A stretch of DNA of 64,000 bases. It comes from Desmodesmus armatus. Taxonomy: Eukaryota > Chlorophyta > Chlorophyceae > Sphaeropleales > Scenedesmaceae. Under the pieces are notes generated by a model that did no database searches, was not told the DNA's origin, and saw only the letters and a program-made list of their open reading frames with translations. The translations under genes were made by a program, and so were the position numbers. Shown here one piece after another: positions 13,336 to 24,635 of the stretch. The DNA lies in NCBI GenBank assembly GCA_007449985.2, contig VIIQ02000625.1, positions 1 to 64,000 of the forward strand, given 5' to 3'. The number at the start of each line of letters is the position of its first letter. Within the stretch, counting starts at the first letter, position 1.

Positions 13336-16300
13336 CAGTACACTGTGCCCCGTTCAAGCTCGGTGGTGTTGCGGCATGCGGCGCAGCTGGCACAGCAGCG
13401 GCCCGGCTCACCGACAGCAAGGACTGCTTCCAGCTATCGCATCAACTACAACAGCAGTCCGTTTGAGGCTGGTGCTGCTGACAAGCCCATGCACTCACAG
13501 GTCAGAGACACTTGCTGTTGCTGCAGGCTACTGCAAACTGCGGGTTGCAAGGGCATGCACATGAACGTGGGCAAGCAGTTCTTAACATAGAACAGTGTCT
13601 ATCTGGTTCAACTATCATGCAGCTGCCGCAGCTATGGGAGGCAGCACCGCTGCAGTCACAGTTACAATCACAGTAATTTGCTCAGCTTTTGCTGAGCAAC
13701 CCACAAGGGAGCCAGAGGCTTAAGGGGGATGGGCTGCATCTGGTGCTTTGCAAAGAAACCATGCCAACTTCAGCCTCCACCCCCACCCTCACCCCGCTCC
13801 TACTGCCAGAAGTGTGTTGCTGGATGTCATGCAGTTGAAGCAGGCAAATCTGGCAGCACCACTGCAACACGTGAGCCAAAGTGTGTCGCGTTCTTCCATG
13901 CCCTCCCTGTTGCCCCTCCTGCTGCCTGCTGTTGCTGCTGCCGTGGCCCCTGTGCAGGTGATGCAGCTGCCGCAGCCATATGCAGCAGTACCACTGTGAA
14001 TTGTGCTTTGCCAACTCATTTGTCAGCTTCCACCGCTATCCCCCCCCACCCCTGCTGCTGCTGTGTCCCCTGTGCAGGTGATGCAGCTAAAGCAGCAGTC
14101 CTTCAAGATCAGCAGGCTGGCCAGCCACCGGCTAGGCAGCGGTGCACTGGCAGGCCGCTCACGCACCATGACGGCCAGCTTTGGGGGCGGTGCGGCACCC
14201 GGGGCGTCAGCAACCTTGCCGCAGGTCGAGGAGTGGGACGCAAGTTTCCAGCTACCGCAGCAGGTGGGGGCTGCAGAGAGCGCTGTGGTGGGCTAGGCTG
14301 GGTCTGGGCTGTTGGGGTGTTGGGCGGTGGTCCTGCTGGTGAGATGGTGAGATCATCTCAGGCCCCTAGATAAAAGGGCTTGCGAGGCACCTTCAGTCTG
14401 TACGTGTGGCCAGCCAGGGGCTTCAGCAACCTTACCGGAGGCTGAGAAGTGGGACGCAAGCTTCTAGTTGGCGAAGTAGGTACGTGTTTGCCTCGGACTG
14501 GAATTGACATTGAAGGGGGGTGTCAGCTGACCGAGCTGCAGGAGCTGGCGTTGCATTTGAATTCTCTGGTGCTGCAGGGGGGCTGCTCCTGCAGTTGACA
14601 CCACGTGTGCCGCATGAGAGATGCCCAGTCTGGAACTGTGGTGTCCAAGGCATTGACTCATAGGCTGGTCAGCCGCTGCCGGGCATGCCTGCAGTGCAGG
14701 CAGACAGTGGCAGCTTGACCCACAGGTTCAGACAATCTGTGCAGCCGCCGCACCAGGCCTGAATGGATGCGTGACATGTGCATTGTGCAGATGCACATGC
14801 ATGTTCCTGAACTGTGTACAATCGCAAAGTCGTGCATGGCTGCCTGTCCACCCATGGCCTGTAGTACTTTGAGGCAGTATCTGAAGTAGAATCTGAAGTT
14901 TCAACTCAGGGGAAGGAGAAAAACTTTGGGTGTGCTGCTGTACCTGTTTCAAACCTGACCTAAGAGTGTGGGGTACGCAAGTAGGCCCTCTGAACACCCT
15001 CATGAGCCCAAGGGTCGCTGGCGAGCGCCAAGGTTGGGACTCTGTCCCCCATTTACTGTACTGTACTGTACTGTTTCCCCCCCCCATGGCCTGCAGTACT
15101 TTGAGGAGATCCACACCCCCGGCCATGATGCTCCCTTCAAGGTGCGGGGGCCGCGCTACCTGTCAGACGGGGTGAAGGTGCCGCCTGCTGGTCAGCCCAT
15201 ATTTGAGCTGCTGGGCTTGGAGGTGGTCAACACGGGCAGCAGCGAACCGCTGCCACACATCTCACGGTTCCTGCCAAGTATCAGGTGGGGATGGGGTGGG
15301 GTGGGGTGGGGTGCGGGGTGCTGTGCCTTTGAAAGTTACTTTTTTTTCCCCATCATCTCCCCTCCTTCCGCCCATCTCCCCCCCCCCCCTTACCGGGGTC
15401 CCTGCCCCGGAATGTTACGAGTCCGACTTTCCCCTTGCTACTCGTAACAGCAGCAGCCCTAAAATGTTACTAGTAGTACTACACATATGGAGTGCACTGT
15501 ATGTACAGGCAGGCAGACAGGACTGCATGAAGGCACGCCACCGGGGACGCCTTGTCTGTGTTGGCTTGTATGTTGCTTCAGTAAGGCAAGCTGGATCTCT
15601 CTGTTGACTGCGTCCTGCTGCGTGCTGCATCGTGTTCTCTGCCTGCAGGCGCAGTGAGAAGCCTTTCCTGTTTGTGTGGAATTTGTTCGTGCCTGGGCCG
15701 CCCACGATCTGCTGATGAGATGTGTTTGAGCGGACAAGCTGCGCCTGTGTTGACTGCATACTGCTGTTTGCTGCGTCATACTTTCTGCCTGCAGGCGCAG
15801 CGAGAAGCCGTTCCTGTTTGTGTATAACTTGATCGTGCCCGGGCCGCCCACGATCTGCTGCGTGTTTGCGTTTGGTGCGGACAGCCACCCTGATGCGCTG
15901 GGACCGCCACCGGATGACCCGGAGGACAGTGACTGGCAGCCATTTGACTTCCTCATGTGGAGGTGAGAGGGGCCGCATTTTGGGTTGGATTTGATTGACC
16001 TTTGTGGGCGAATGGGTTACAAGTTTCTGCCTCCTGCATTTGACATGTTGCAGGTGAGGGGGGAACATCTGTGGATGTTACGCAGCAGCAGTGGATGCTT
16101 TTCATCCAGCACCTATCGTGGCATGTGGAAGTCAATCACGGGTGCCATGCTGTTATTGTTTTGACATAGAGGGCTAGGGGTGCGGGTTGTTGAAAGCTCA
16201 TTGTCTTTGCGTCAAATGGACCGTCACGTTGCCAGTCACTTGACGTTGCAGGGAGAATGAATTGTAGGAAGTGTCACTGAACCCTGCGCAGGTTCCTGCA

Positions 16301-17754
16301 CAGCGACGATGACGAGCGCAGCAGCCTGTTCAAGATGATCCCGCGCATTGCTGAGGGCAGCTGGGTGGTGAAGCAGAGTGTGGGCACAACGCCGGTCATC
16401 ATGGGCCGCAAGCTGAAGACCACCTACCACATCACACCAAAGTATGTGGAGGTGGCGGTGGACGTTGGCAGCAGCAGCACGGCGCAGTACGTCACCGGCA
16501 TGGTGAGTGTGGGTTGGGGTTTGTGAGGTTTGTGGGGTTGTAAGGTTTGTAGGGTTTAGGTTGCTGGCTGGGGGGCCATGCACATGTAGGTGGCGGTGGA
16601 TGTTGGCAGCAGCAGCAGCACGTTGCAGGGATGGTTAGTGTGGGTTGGGGATCCTGGGGTGTAGGGTGGTGGTTTGGGTTGCTGGGTGGGGATGCAGGCA
16701 CAGCCCTCAGTGATGGTGAGTATTGGCAGCAGCAGCACGGCGCAGTACGTCACGGGGATGGTGAATGCATTGGGGAAGGATGGCTGTACTGCATAGGGTT
16801 GACTGTTCAAGGACGGAAGGCTATCCACTGACGGGGCTGGTCGTGCCCTAAGGTCTGCAACCGGGTGATGTTTCCCTCCTGTATGACCCAGATACCATGG
16901 CAGCTTGACTACCACAGCTACAGCTGCTGCTTGGATGGGTGCTGGCTGTGGGGCCGCCTTTTGTCTGCATGATCACGCAGTTGGATCATCCGACTTTTCA
17001 AGTGAAGGTTTTTGTTTGAGAGGTGGATCGTTTTCCTGCAATGTGTCGTTTTCCTGCAGGTTCGTGGTGGCGCCAAGAACCTTGTGCTGGACCTGGGTGT
17101 GGTGCTGGAGGGCCAGCACGCATGGGAGCTGCCAGAGGTGCTGCTGGGGGCGGTCAGGTAAGCAGGCCGAGGGCGCAGAATTATATGGGATTTGCAGATT
17201 TATATGGGATTGGTGCTTCCACTTGCTGTTGCAGTAATCATGCAGACGAAAGTTCACAAGCAGCTGATGCATATGCCACCAGTGGTGGCTGTGGGGGTCT
17301 GTGAGAACAGACCCAAGACAGACTGAAGGCAACAGCTGTCTTGCGCTGACCGGAACACTTGCAGTACTTGGCATGTTGACAGGTGCCGGTGGTGACTGTG
17401 GTTTTGCTTGTTCACATGCAGATGGGTGTGCCACAGTCAGGTTGTCCTGTTGTGCAGCACGTACGCAATGACTTAACCAGAGCCTGTGCCAGCAGCATGG
17501 AGGCGGGCTGCACTACCAGGCAGTGTCACAACAGTCACGGTGCACAGGCGCACTGGTGTACTTGCCAATCCCAAGACCTAAGACACAAACATTGTTGTCA
17601 TGTGTGCAGGGTGAAGCGGCTAGACCTGGCTGCAGCATCCAAGATTGACCAAAGCAAGGAGGTCCCCATTCTGGATGTCACGTCGCAGCAGGCAGACAGC
17701 TCAGCATCCACAGCAACGACTGTGGCTGCTTCACCAGCGGCCCCGTTGATATGA
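7447..17754 (+). CDS. EDR2-like protein: PH, START and DUF1336 (EDR2_C) domains
   Basis: Seventeen exons by splice phase: 7447-7737, 8207-8302, 9016-9217, 9537-9668, 9960-10066, 10728-10851, 11321-11492, 11719-11867, 12222-12363, 12860-12926, 13339-13500, 14078-14263, 15097-15284, 15795-15962, 16292-16502, 17060-17157, 17610-17754; about 880 residues. Order matches plant ENHANCED DISEASE RESISTANCE 2: an N-terminal PH domain (SGDLYKQ..., closing Trp in AQQWFDAFTQ), a START lipid-binding domain (EVLRVLMDPHSA ... LERMLLGVVMVRD) and a C-terminal DUF1336 (PIFELLGLEVVN, RFLHSDDDERSSLF, WVVKQSVGTTP, VDVGSSSTAQYV, LVLDLGVVLEG). In plants the family binds phosphoinositides and lipids at membranes and acts as a negative regulator of cell death; that role is only inferred here. 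The frame needs +1 and -1 corrections in the START exons (about 10755 and 12260-12290). Several exons have partial copies in adjacent introns. Confidence 0.88.
9804..9940 (+). repeat. Echo copies of the end of EDR2-like exon 4
   Basis: The exon end and donor at 9650-9673 (ctgctgtacgtgccaacag then gtgag) recur at 9804-9829 with gtgaga intact, and more decayed at 9921-9940. Both lie in the following intron, as expected from tandem duplications with one breakpoint in the exon. Confidence 0.6.
10231..10288 (+). repeat. Echo copy of the end of EDR2-like exon 5
   Basis: Resembles the exon end at 10018-10075 (atacaagcat ... gtacctggtaggcat), including the donor, but sits about 213 bases downstream in the intron. 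It is followed by a GGGGT repeat. Confidence 0.75.
10288..10316 (+). repeat. (GGGGT)n G-quadruplex-prone run after a donor copy
   Basis: Consecutive GGGGT units directly after the duplicated donor. A near-identical run follows the real donor of exon 13 at 15285-15312. Four or more G-tracts could fold as a quadruplex in the RNA or the sense DNA strand. Confidence 0.6.
10978..11010 (+). repeat. Echo copy of the end of EDR2-like exon 6
   Basis: Repeats the exon end and donor at 10826-10857 (ggtggacagcgcaccagg / gcaagcaggtaagac) with a few substitutions. Confidence 0.65.
13284..13338 (+). repeat. (CTGC)n microsatellite at a 3' splice site
   Basis: Tetranucleotide CTGC/CCGC repeat running into the acceptor ctgcag before exon 11 (13339) of the EDR2-like gene. 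It serves as the pyrimidine-containing stretch of the acceptor, so length changes could affect splicing. Confidence 0.75.
13825..13990 (+). repeat. Echo copies of the start of EDR2-like exon 12
   Basis: The acceptor and first codons at 14058-14103 (gtgcag then gtgatgcagctaaagcag) are preceded by a copy at 13935-13990 (gtgcag then gtgatgcagctgccgcag) and a weaker one near 13825-13850 (gatgtcatgcagttgaag). Either could act as an alternative acceptor. Confidence 0.55.
14415..14490 (+). repeat. Echo copy of the end of EDR2-like exon 12
   Basis: Matches 14203-14270 (tcagcaaccttgccgcag ... gtgggacgcaag) but carries an in-frame stop (ttctag) before a donor-like gtacg. It lies about 214 bases downstream of the original. 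Confidence 0.7.
14851..14880 (+). repeat. Echo copy of the start of EDR2-like exon 13
   Basis: cccatggcctgtagtacttt then gaggca repeats the acceptor and first codons at 15085-15108 (cccatggcctgcagtacttt then gagga). The AG acceptor is kept, but the reading is lost soon after. Confidence 0.6.
15604..15716 (+). repeat. Echo copy of acceptor plus start of EDR2-like exon 14
   Basis: A copy 146 bases upstream of the real intron end and exon start (15750-15862). It includes the acceptor gcctgcag and codons for RSEKPFLFVWN..., then stops at gctga where the real exon continues CVFAFG. A good example of a recently dead exon half. Confidence 0.85.
16581..16770 (+). repeat. Two echo copies of the end of EDR2-like exon 15
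   Basis: The exon end and donor at 16443-16520 (gaggtggcggtggacgttgg ... ggcatggtgagtgtggg) recur at 16581-16654 and, shorter, at 16721-16768. Both keep a GT at the donor position (gttag, gtgaa). Confidence 0.8.
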
Positions 17755-17907
17755 TCAGCAGGTCGGGTTGATCTTGGCTGTGTCGAGTATCATAATGGCT
17801 GTCAGCGCAGGGGTTTTGTTTTGCTGTTGTTGTTTGTACAGTTTGAGTGAGATCACTCAGCCGCTTGTTTTGAGTTGCGTCCGGTGAGGGTTGGTTGCAA
17901 TCAGTTT

Positions 17908-17912
17908 TGTAA
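17908..17912 (+). terminator. TGTAA, possible poly(A) signal of the EDR2-like gene
   Basis: TGTAA is the usual poly(A) signal of volvocine algae. This one lies about 155 bases after the EDR2-like stop codon and before the next gene's probable start. Confidence 0.35.
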
Positions 17913-17993
17913 GTTGATGTTTTGCCTGGAGTATGCGGTCGCCTGTCAAACGCAACGCATGAAAGTTTGGGTTGGTCCGGTGATCTGAGGAAC

Positions 17994-20782
17994 ATGCAGC
18001 ATTCCCTGCATCGCAGACAGGCTCCCACCGTGCACTGTAGCTCTCCACGCATCCACAGGCATAAACTCGTGCAGCCCAGGCGCAGCGTAGGTAACTTCCA
18101 GCACAACCCCAGCAGCCAACAGCAGCAACTGCCAAGGGCTGTAGCAGCAGCAGCCCAGCCTGATCGGTCAGGGCACCGGTCTGATGTTCCGCATATAACA
18201 TCAGGTCACGAGGCTGTGCAGGCCTATGCCGAGCTGCAGCAGCAAGCGGGGCAGCAGGATGACAGCAGTTTGCCGCAGCAGCTAGTCGTGCAGGCCAGTA
18301 AGCTACCCAACCAAGCAGACCAGCTCTGGGGCGATCCCTCCGACAGAGAGTCGCGGGAGGTGGCACTCATTGAGCCAGCCACACGCTCATATGCAGACCT
18401 GGACTACTTGTCGGTGAGTGGCAGTTGCATAGTGCAGTGACTTCTGTGGCAGTAGAGAAGTTCAGAAGGGGAGGGACAGAAAGCAGGATAGTGCAGTGCA
18501 CATCTCAACACATGCTCGTTTGCTTACCACGCAGTCAGCCAGGGAAAGGCTGTTCTAACTGCGTTTTTTGACTTGTTGTAGTTGCGCCAAGTCACGTATG
18601 TCTCACACACCAGCAGCAGCTGTGCTGGAAGCGAACTGCCCAGCTGCCCTCCACCCAACCCCCAGGTCATGCATGCAGCCCCATACCATCTGCCAGCCTG
18701 CTGGCCAGTTTTCTGCTGTACCCCTATGCCTTACTGCTGTATAGCTGTATCATGTACTGCTGTATTCATGTACAGTGTAATGCTGTATGTACTGCAGGAG
18801 CTGCTGGCCATTCAGCAGAGTGATGGGCCCAAAAACCTAGGTTTCTTTGGCACCCGCAACATGGGCATGACACACCAGAAACTGGTGGAGATCCTCAGCT
18901 ATGCAATGGTCTCAACGGTGTGTACGTGGGGTGTTGAATGTTCGTCGGACGCCCCGGGGGGGGGGGGGGGGTGTCTTGCCAAGTGACTGGGGGGGGGGGG
19001 GGGGGGGGGGCTGTCTCGCCAAGTGACTGCATGTTGCCTCTCGAGGCAGCACAGGGAGCTGTAACTGGGGTATCACAGCAGCAGATGCAGCTGTCGCTTG
19101 TCTCTGCTTCAGCAGCAGCTCCAGCTCTGGCTTGGCTCTGATTTGTGTCTCCTACACAGCAGGGGGAGCTGTCATGGGGGTTTGGGGGATGCCGCGGGGG
19201 GAGGGGGGGGGGTGTCTTGCCAAGTGACTACATCTTCCCTTTTGCAGCAGCAGAGGGAGCTGGTACTGTGGTATCACAGCAGCATCGGAGACAGCAGCAA
19301 GGTGAACTGTGGCATGATCATGGCTGCAGCAGCAGTGTGGACCGCACCGCGGTTTGAGAGGCTTTATCACAGTATCAGCCGGCCGATTCAGGCTGCTTAC
19401 CATGGGTTGTTTGTCAACACCTCAGTAGTGTGATATTCTGCTGTGCCTTTGTCTGTGTCTATTGCTGTTGCTGTCACTGCTTCAGGGGAACCATATCTAC
19501 ACCTCTGGTGCTACCGGTACCAATGCAGCAGTGATCAAGGGTGCCTTGAGAGCAGAGAACCCTGAGCTCCTGACAGTCATACTGCCACAGAGCTTGTCAC
19601 GGCAGCCGGCGGAGTCACAAGAGCTGCTGTCTCAGGTCAGCAGGGGCCCTAGGGTTTAGGTTTTTGGGGCTCATACCGCAAAACCCCAACCCATCTTCTG
19701 TAGAGTGAACTTGTGGGACAGCAGTGCAGCTTAGCAACGAACAGCAGCTGTCTCAGGTCAGCAGGGGCCCTGGAAGATTGTTTGCGATGCTGGACATAGT
19801 GCTTGTGTTGTAGGGACTGTTGGGGAGGGTGCATCCATATGTGGTGCACCATTACTGTTGCAGTAGGCGATCAGGGGGCTCGTAGGCAGCTTGCTGCCTG
19901 AGCAGCAGTTGGGCAGCTATGAAATGGCTCAGCATTTTTGGCCGTGGCTGGAACTAGTCTTAGCAGAGAGAGGAGGAAAGGAAGGAGCAGGGGAAGGATT
20001 TGATGCTGGCAGCTTGTGTCGCAGCAGCAGCAGCAGCACAAGATGTTGTCTGAAGCCTACTGCTACAGACTGCGAGCTTTCAATTCCTTCGGTCTCAGGG
20101 CTAAATCCAGGTGCGTGCTGTCTGCCATCGCGCATGCTGCTGCTGCAGGTCCAGAACGTGGTGGAGATGCCCCACAACGATGAGCTCACACTTCTAGAGG
20201 CTAGCAGGTGAGACATATCACACATTAATGCAGTACACTCGTGCACTGTGCACAAGCTGTAGTGGTTGATACAGTACAGTTCAGCACAAAGAAGCTGTTG
20301 GTTGCAACAGGAAATGTGTGTGTGAGTGCTTGACGGCAGGGCACAATGATCATGACACATCTGCAGCACCATCTCCAGAGTTCATATGGACATCGTGCTG
20401 CACATGTGATGATCATTGTGCCCCACCTTCAAGCACTCACCCGCCAATATATGTGAATATGGAGAGTACAGAACCCCAAGTCAATCAAATTGCTCAAGTG
20501 TCCAGGTGCAGCCGCAAACAGTGCTGCTGTTTTGTTGTGCACTGCTGTATTGTTTCCCATGAGCCCCTGGCTCCCTTGTGGGTTGCTCAACTTTTGCTGA
20601 GCCAATAAGTGTAACCGTATTCTGCTGCTTTGTCGTGTGTCTGCAGGCACTGCAACCGTGAGATCATTGGCAAAGTGCAGCAGGTGATCTGCTTTGCCTT
20701 CCATGACAGCAGGCTGCTGTTGGAGACCTGCGCGGAAGCCAAGGACTCGAAAAAGATTGTGACCCTCTTCTACCTGGACTAG
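17994..20782 (+). CDS. DprA/SLOG-like Rossmann-fold protein, possibly plastid-targeted
   Basis: Exons: 17994-18413, probably 18583 onward (its 3' junction is uncertain), 18799-18919, 19486-19635, 20149-20207 and 20647-20782 (TAG). The conserved core reads GFFGTRNMGMTHQKLVEI, GNHIYTSGATGTNAAVIKG, ELLTVILPQS, VVEMPHNDELTLLEASR and ends KKIVTLFYLD. It matches proteins conserved in cyanobacteria and chloroplast lineages that carry the name DNA recombination-mediator protein A and share the Rossmann-like fold of DprA/Smf and LOG. GxxGTR and SGATGTN look like nucleotide-binding loops. Whether it binds DNA or a nucleotide ligand in algae is not known to me. The N-terminus from ATG 17994 is Ser/Gln/Arg-rich with few acidic residues, compatible with a transit peptide. 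An earlier in-frame start exists at 17922. Confidence 0.8.
18955..19230 (+). repeat. Poly-G runs with tandem copies in intron 3 of the DprA-like gene
   Basis: Three G-runs (about 14-24 G) are each followed by a copy of a short module, tgtcttgccaagtgact, at 18969, 19010 and 19211. This is a tandem duplication in which the homopolymer is part of the unit. Confidence 0.75.
19738..19775 (+). repeat. Echo copy of an exon end in the DprA-like gene
   Basis: The exon end and donor at 19623-19652 (gctgtctcag then gtcagcaggggccct) are repeated here 118 bases downstream with the donor unchanged. Confidence 0.75.
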
Positions 20783-21540
20783 GGTTTAGCCCCTTGTAAC
20801 ACTACCCACGCTGTCACATGCTGTGCTCAGTCTGCTCTGTGGTTTGGTGCGACGTGTGTGAAGCCAGTTGCACATGCGTTTTGTCAGGCGGGTTTCAAAG
20901 AACTTACAACGACCGGCAAGCAGCATAACACACAACTACAGACACTCCACGCGTGTGACCATGATGGCGACATCACAACTGCAGCGCAGCACATCATGTC
21001 ATGACATGCAGCAACAAAACCGCCAAAATACGAAGCAGCACAACACGTGCACTTTCGGAACACCAGCAACAAATCAGCAAGGAGTCGGGAATGCTGTGTT
21101 AGCAATGAGTTGGCAAGAGTGGGAAACAAGGAGGAACGGCAGTATTTGAAAGTGTTTGGCGATGCCCGCTGAAGGGATCTCTGATGCAGACAGACACTAT
21201 GACTTGTGACAGCAGCTCTCGGTCAGCCAGCAGCTGTCAATGCCATCATGGCTGTTGGACTTCAGCCACCGCATGATTGCAGCACATGATGGGACACTCA
21301 GTCCAACTCGCATCTGGCACCAACATGGCATGTGGGTTCAGCCGTGCTCACTACTGCTGTGTAGTGAATGTCCTTGCCAGTGACAGCTAATTGTGCACGA
21401 CAGCGGAAAGCGTGCTACGAGCTTACAGCTGACCAACGGCGTTGTAAGGACAGACCTGGCCGTGCCTCCATCAAACACATGACTCATAACTGCAGTCCAG
21501 TTCACATCACCTAGGGTTCAGGGTTCAAACCCTTAACCGT
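20783..21540. other. Region between convergent genes
   Basis: About 0.75 kb with no supported gene. It presumably holds the 3' UTRs of the convergent DprA-like gene (+) and the small minus-strand gene; a reverse-strand TGTAA (ttaca at 21423-21427) could end the latter. Confidence 0.4.
20795..20799 (+). terminator. TGTAA, possible poly(A) signal of the DprA-like gene
   Basis: TGTAA only 13 bases after the TAG stop. If used it would give an unusually short 3' UTR. Confidence 0.3.
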
Positions 21541-21740
21541 TACTGCACCCTCAAGCAGCTCTTAGTCATCCAGCAGCCAGCCTTCAAGCCAATCTCCCGC
21601 TGCACCAGCCGCAGCTCAAACACACCCCCGTCACCCCCTTGCTGTCCGTCACAGCCACATAAACAGCCTCTGCCCCTTGTGGCAGAGGGGCAATGGGCTT
21701 GCCGGGGCTGTCAGGAGGACCCCCAAGGATTGTGAAGCTA
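21541..21740 (-). pseudogene. Frameshifted duplicate of the last exon of the 21806-23386 gene
   Basis: On the minus strand this repeats most of the terminal exon at 21806-22010 (SFTILxGPPDSPxKPI, EAVYVAVTDSKG, ... LKAGCWMTKSCLRV, stop). One base is missing in the run after the DSK codons (aaggggg against aaaggggg), so the frame is lost and a stop follows within about 15 codons. It lies immediately downstream of the functional copy and has an AG acceptor at the same place relative to the homologous start. It is either a dead tandem exon copy or a former alternative last exon. Confidence 0.75.
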
Positions 21741-21805
21741 GTTGTGGCGGACAGACTTTGGCCATGTGTTACACACTTTGCTCACACAGCCAGCTGCAGC
21801 CCAGT

Positions 21806-23386
21806 TCACTTCACTCTCAAGCAGCTCTTGGTCATCCAGCAGCCAGCCTTCAACCCCAACTCCCGCCGCACCAGCCGCAGCTCAAACACACCCCCACCAC
21901 CCCCTTTGCTGTCTGTCACTGCCACATACACAGCCTCCGTCCCTTCTGGCACAGGGTCAATGGGCTTGTTGGGGCTGTCAGGGGGCCCTTTGAGAATTGT
22001 GAAGCTCTGACAGTCCACTAAGGGGCCGCAGGCTGTCTTGAAACCTCCCAGGAAATGGTCGAGATGGTAGAGGTCTGCACAATAGTGGCAGCAAGCAAAC
22101 AGGAGCTAACAGCTCTGCATCTTTGCTCCTCCAATGTCCTGAGAGCAGGCCAGAGCGATGCATGCGCATATGGCAACTCGGCTGCTGATTGCCAGTATCA
22201 CGTCCATGCTGAACCCCCAGTACACATCACCCTCTTCTTGCACAAAGGCAATATATGATTCAGGGTTTGCTCACCTTTGCTGAACCCAAAGTACCTGCTG
22301 CGCTCCATACTGCCTGAGTCCTCTGCAAACTCATACATGGTCTGCACGCCATGGTTGTCCCTGAACACATGTGCACACACAGGGTTATGACCTACCTCAA
22401 CCTTGAACCCTTGAATGTGCTTTTGCTGTGCGTTGACGCATTTATACCCAACTTTGGAATGTCACAACTTTGAATGGTTGATGCATTGGCTGGATGCACT
22501 TCCCTGTGTCTGAACACCTTGCCTTACGCGGCTAGCACAATGAGCTCGACAACTCACGCTTTGGGGGCCCCCAATCACAGTTCAGCCCAAACCTACAAAC
22601 ACAGGTCAGCCAAGCTGTTTGCTGCTGGGGTGCTCACCAGGGTTGGTCATTGTTACTGATGGCCTGCAGCTGCACCCTGACCGCCTCCAGGGGGGATAGG
22701 GAGGGACTGGGCACTACCTGAATGCATGATAGTTCACGGTAAGGATGTTGTTTGTTTGTTCGCCGCGAAGGAGGGGTGGGGAAAGCAGGCAGTAAGGCAC
22801 AGGGAGGGGGCAGGAAGGCTGTTGGGTGTCAGTACTAAGCAGTCCCAGGCTGTTGGCCAGCTGCTATTGCTGACCCACTGTCAGGATTGTAGATGTGATG
22901 CAACTGTAGTTGTGGGAGGGTGCTTGTGGAGTAAAGTCTGAGCTCATGGGTGCATCAAACCGTGGTCAAGTATACCGGGCACGCCTCTGCTTGGCTTAGG
23001 GGTGACACAGGATGGACACAGTACATCAGGAGCTGCCCCTCCTCCTCACACCCCTCACACACACATGATCGTTGAGGACATATCGCTGCTGAGTTGTGAG
23101 GTCTCACCTGCGGGTTCTGGGTGTTTTGTGGGTTTTTGTCAAAATCGAAGTCCCAGTCAGGTGCAGCTTGAAGGGGCTGCAAGACCCTTCTGCAACTGGG
23201 CGCCTGCTGCTGACACTGAGATGCTGTGCACATCCTACTGCGAATGAATCTGCCAGCAAAGGCCGCTCTGCGATGCTGCAGCTGCAGTTGGTGTTGACTG
23301 GGTGGGCATGCTGCTGTTCGGCTGTGCTGCACTACTGGTAGTGTGTTGAGTTGCTGGGTGCAGTTCATGGTATGCATTGTGCCCAT
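21806..23386 (-). CDS. Conserved protein of unknown function, probable organelle transit peptide
   Basis: Four minus-strand exons in phase: 23386-23108, 22717-22638, 22360-22275 and 22074-21806 (stop 21808-21806). That is about 237 residues from the first ATG; internal ATGs at residues 4 and 7 are alternatives. The first 75 residues are rich in Gln, Arg, Ser and Ala (RRAAFAGRFIRSR) and look like a chloroplast or mitochondrial targeting peptide. The mature part reads SPLEAVRVQLQAISNND, GVQTMYEFAEDSGSM, SRYFGFSKDLYHLDHF, then VYVAVTDSKGGGG and AGCWMTKSCLRV. The pattern (a short helix 'VQLQAIxNND', a hydrophobic core, a 'W-M/T' ending) suggests a compact NTF2-like or DUF4864-like fold, but I do not recognise the family with certainty and assign no function. 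A broken duplicate of its last exon lies just downstream. Confidence 0.7.
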
Positions 23387-23730
23387 TCAACAAGGTGTAT
23401 GATCAGTATGGATGGGTGGTAAGTATGAGCTGGAAGCCAGCAGAAGTACTTGTTTGTTGTGGGAAGCAGTTGGCTGTAGCAGTTTCAGTTGTGCCTGACA
23501 AATGCTCCAGGTGGACAGGTCGTGATCTATCGTCGTTTGATGCAGAGAAACATTTAGGCCTGGCAAAATCTAAATCTCGAGCATTCGAACTCTCGCCCAC
23601 GTGCACCTGCGTTTTCCAGCGGATTTTGATCAACCTCCAGTGTTGCGTCCTAGACAGCATACGCATCCGTGGCTTTGACAAAACTTTTGATCAGCTATCA
23701 ATGAATCTATAGATTCAGGGTGGCCTCGAC
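23387..23730. other. Divergent promoter region
   Basis: About 340 bases between the start of the minus-strand gene and the ATG of the TPS gene, so probably a shared bidirectional promoter. No element is recognisable by eye. The stretch 23480-23700 is less GC-rich than its surroundings. Confidence 0.4.
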
Positions 23731-24603
23731 ATGGCGAGCAGCAGCGAGGGTGCCAGCACAGCAGCAGCAGGGACAGCAGCAGCTGGCACAGGAGATGCAG
23801 GCGGTCTGCCTCCCACCCCTTCTACTGCTCGTATGGGATCTACCGGCGGTGCTGTGCCTGCCTCGCGAGTTGGTAAGCGCTAGATGCTGCAGCTTGGTGT
23901 AGGACTTGTGTGCATGGGCTGGCAGTTGTGTGGACATGACCTGTGTTGGATCGCCAACCCAGGCGAGTAGTCAGCAGCAGTGCACGTTGAAGCTGCGTTG
24001 ACACACGACGAATACATAGTGTCAACGTCCACTGAGTTTTAGGGGGTAGGAGTCCAGGGTGGTGTCTTCAATCCTTGTGCAAGGGGCATTGCAGTACACG
24101 GCAGTAGGAGAGGCATATCAGTCACAGCAGCTGCCACCCCATTGCTTTCACAGGCTTGCAGACACACGCTGTACCCTCAGTAACTCCCCCCCCCTCCCCC
24201 AACAAACCACCTACCTGTTGTGCGAGCGGTGAAGTGCCAGTGACACGCTATTTGGGTGTAATTTTGCAGCTGCGGCTGTCAGGGAGGCGCCGCAGCGGGG
24301 GTGGGGGGTGGGGGGGGGGGGGGGTTCCCTCAATTCAAGCAAGCAGTCAGCAGGCCATGACTGTCTGCAGCAGCAACAAGCAATGACGGCATGCCATTGT
24401 TTGCAACTTTGCACACTGGAGGGATGTTCTACTGCATAACTTGATGCCCCCAGGGGGTCGAGCCACTGTTGTTGATCTACTGCTGATATTCACAGCAGTT
24501 GTGTGGGTGTGTGGGTGTGTGTGGGGGGGTGAGGCTGTGAAGTTTAGGGGTACCAGGGTTGAGGTGTGGGGTGGATGTTAACCTGCTTGACACCCCCCCC
24601 CCC

Positions 24604-24635
<32 letters not shown>

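Noticed and set aside
24360..24560. Separate small gene in TPS1 intron 1
   Set aside because: Only short frames with low-complexity flanks; no splice phase or recognisable peptide.
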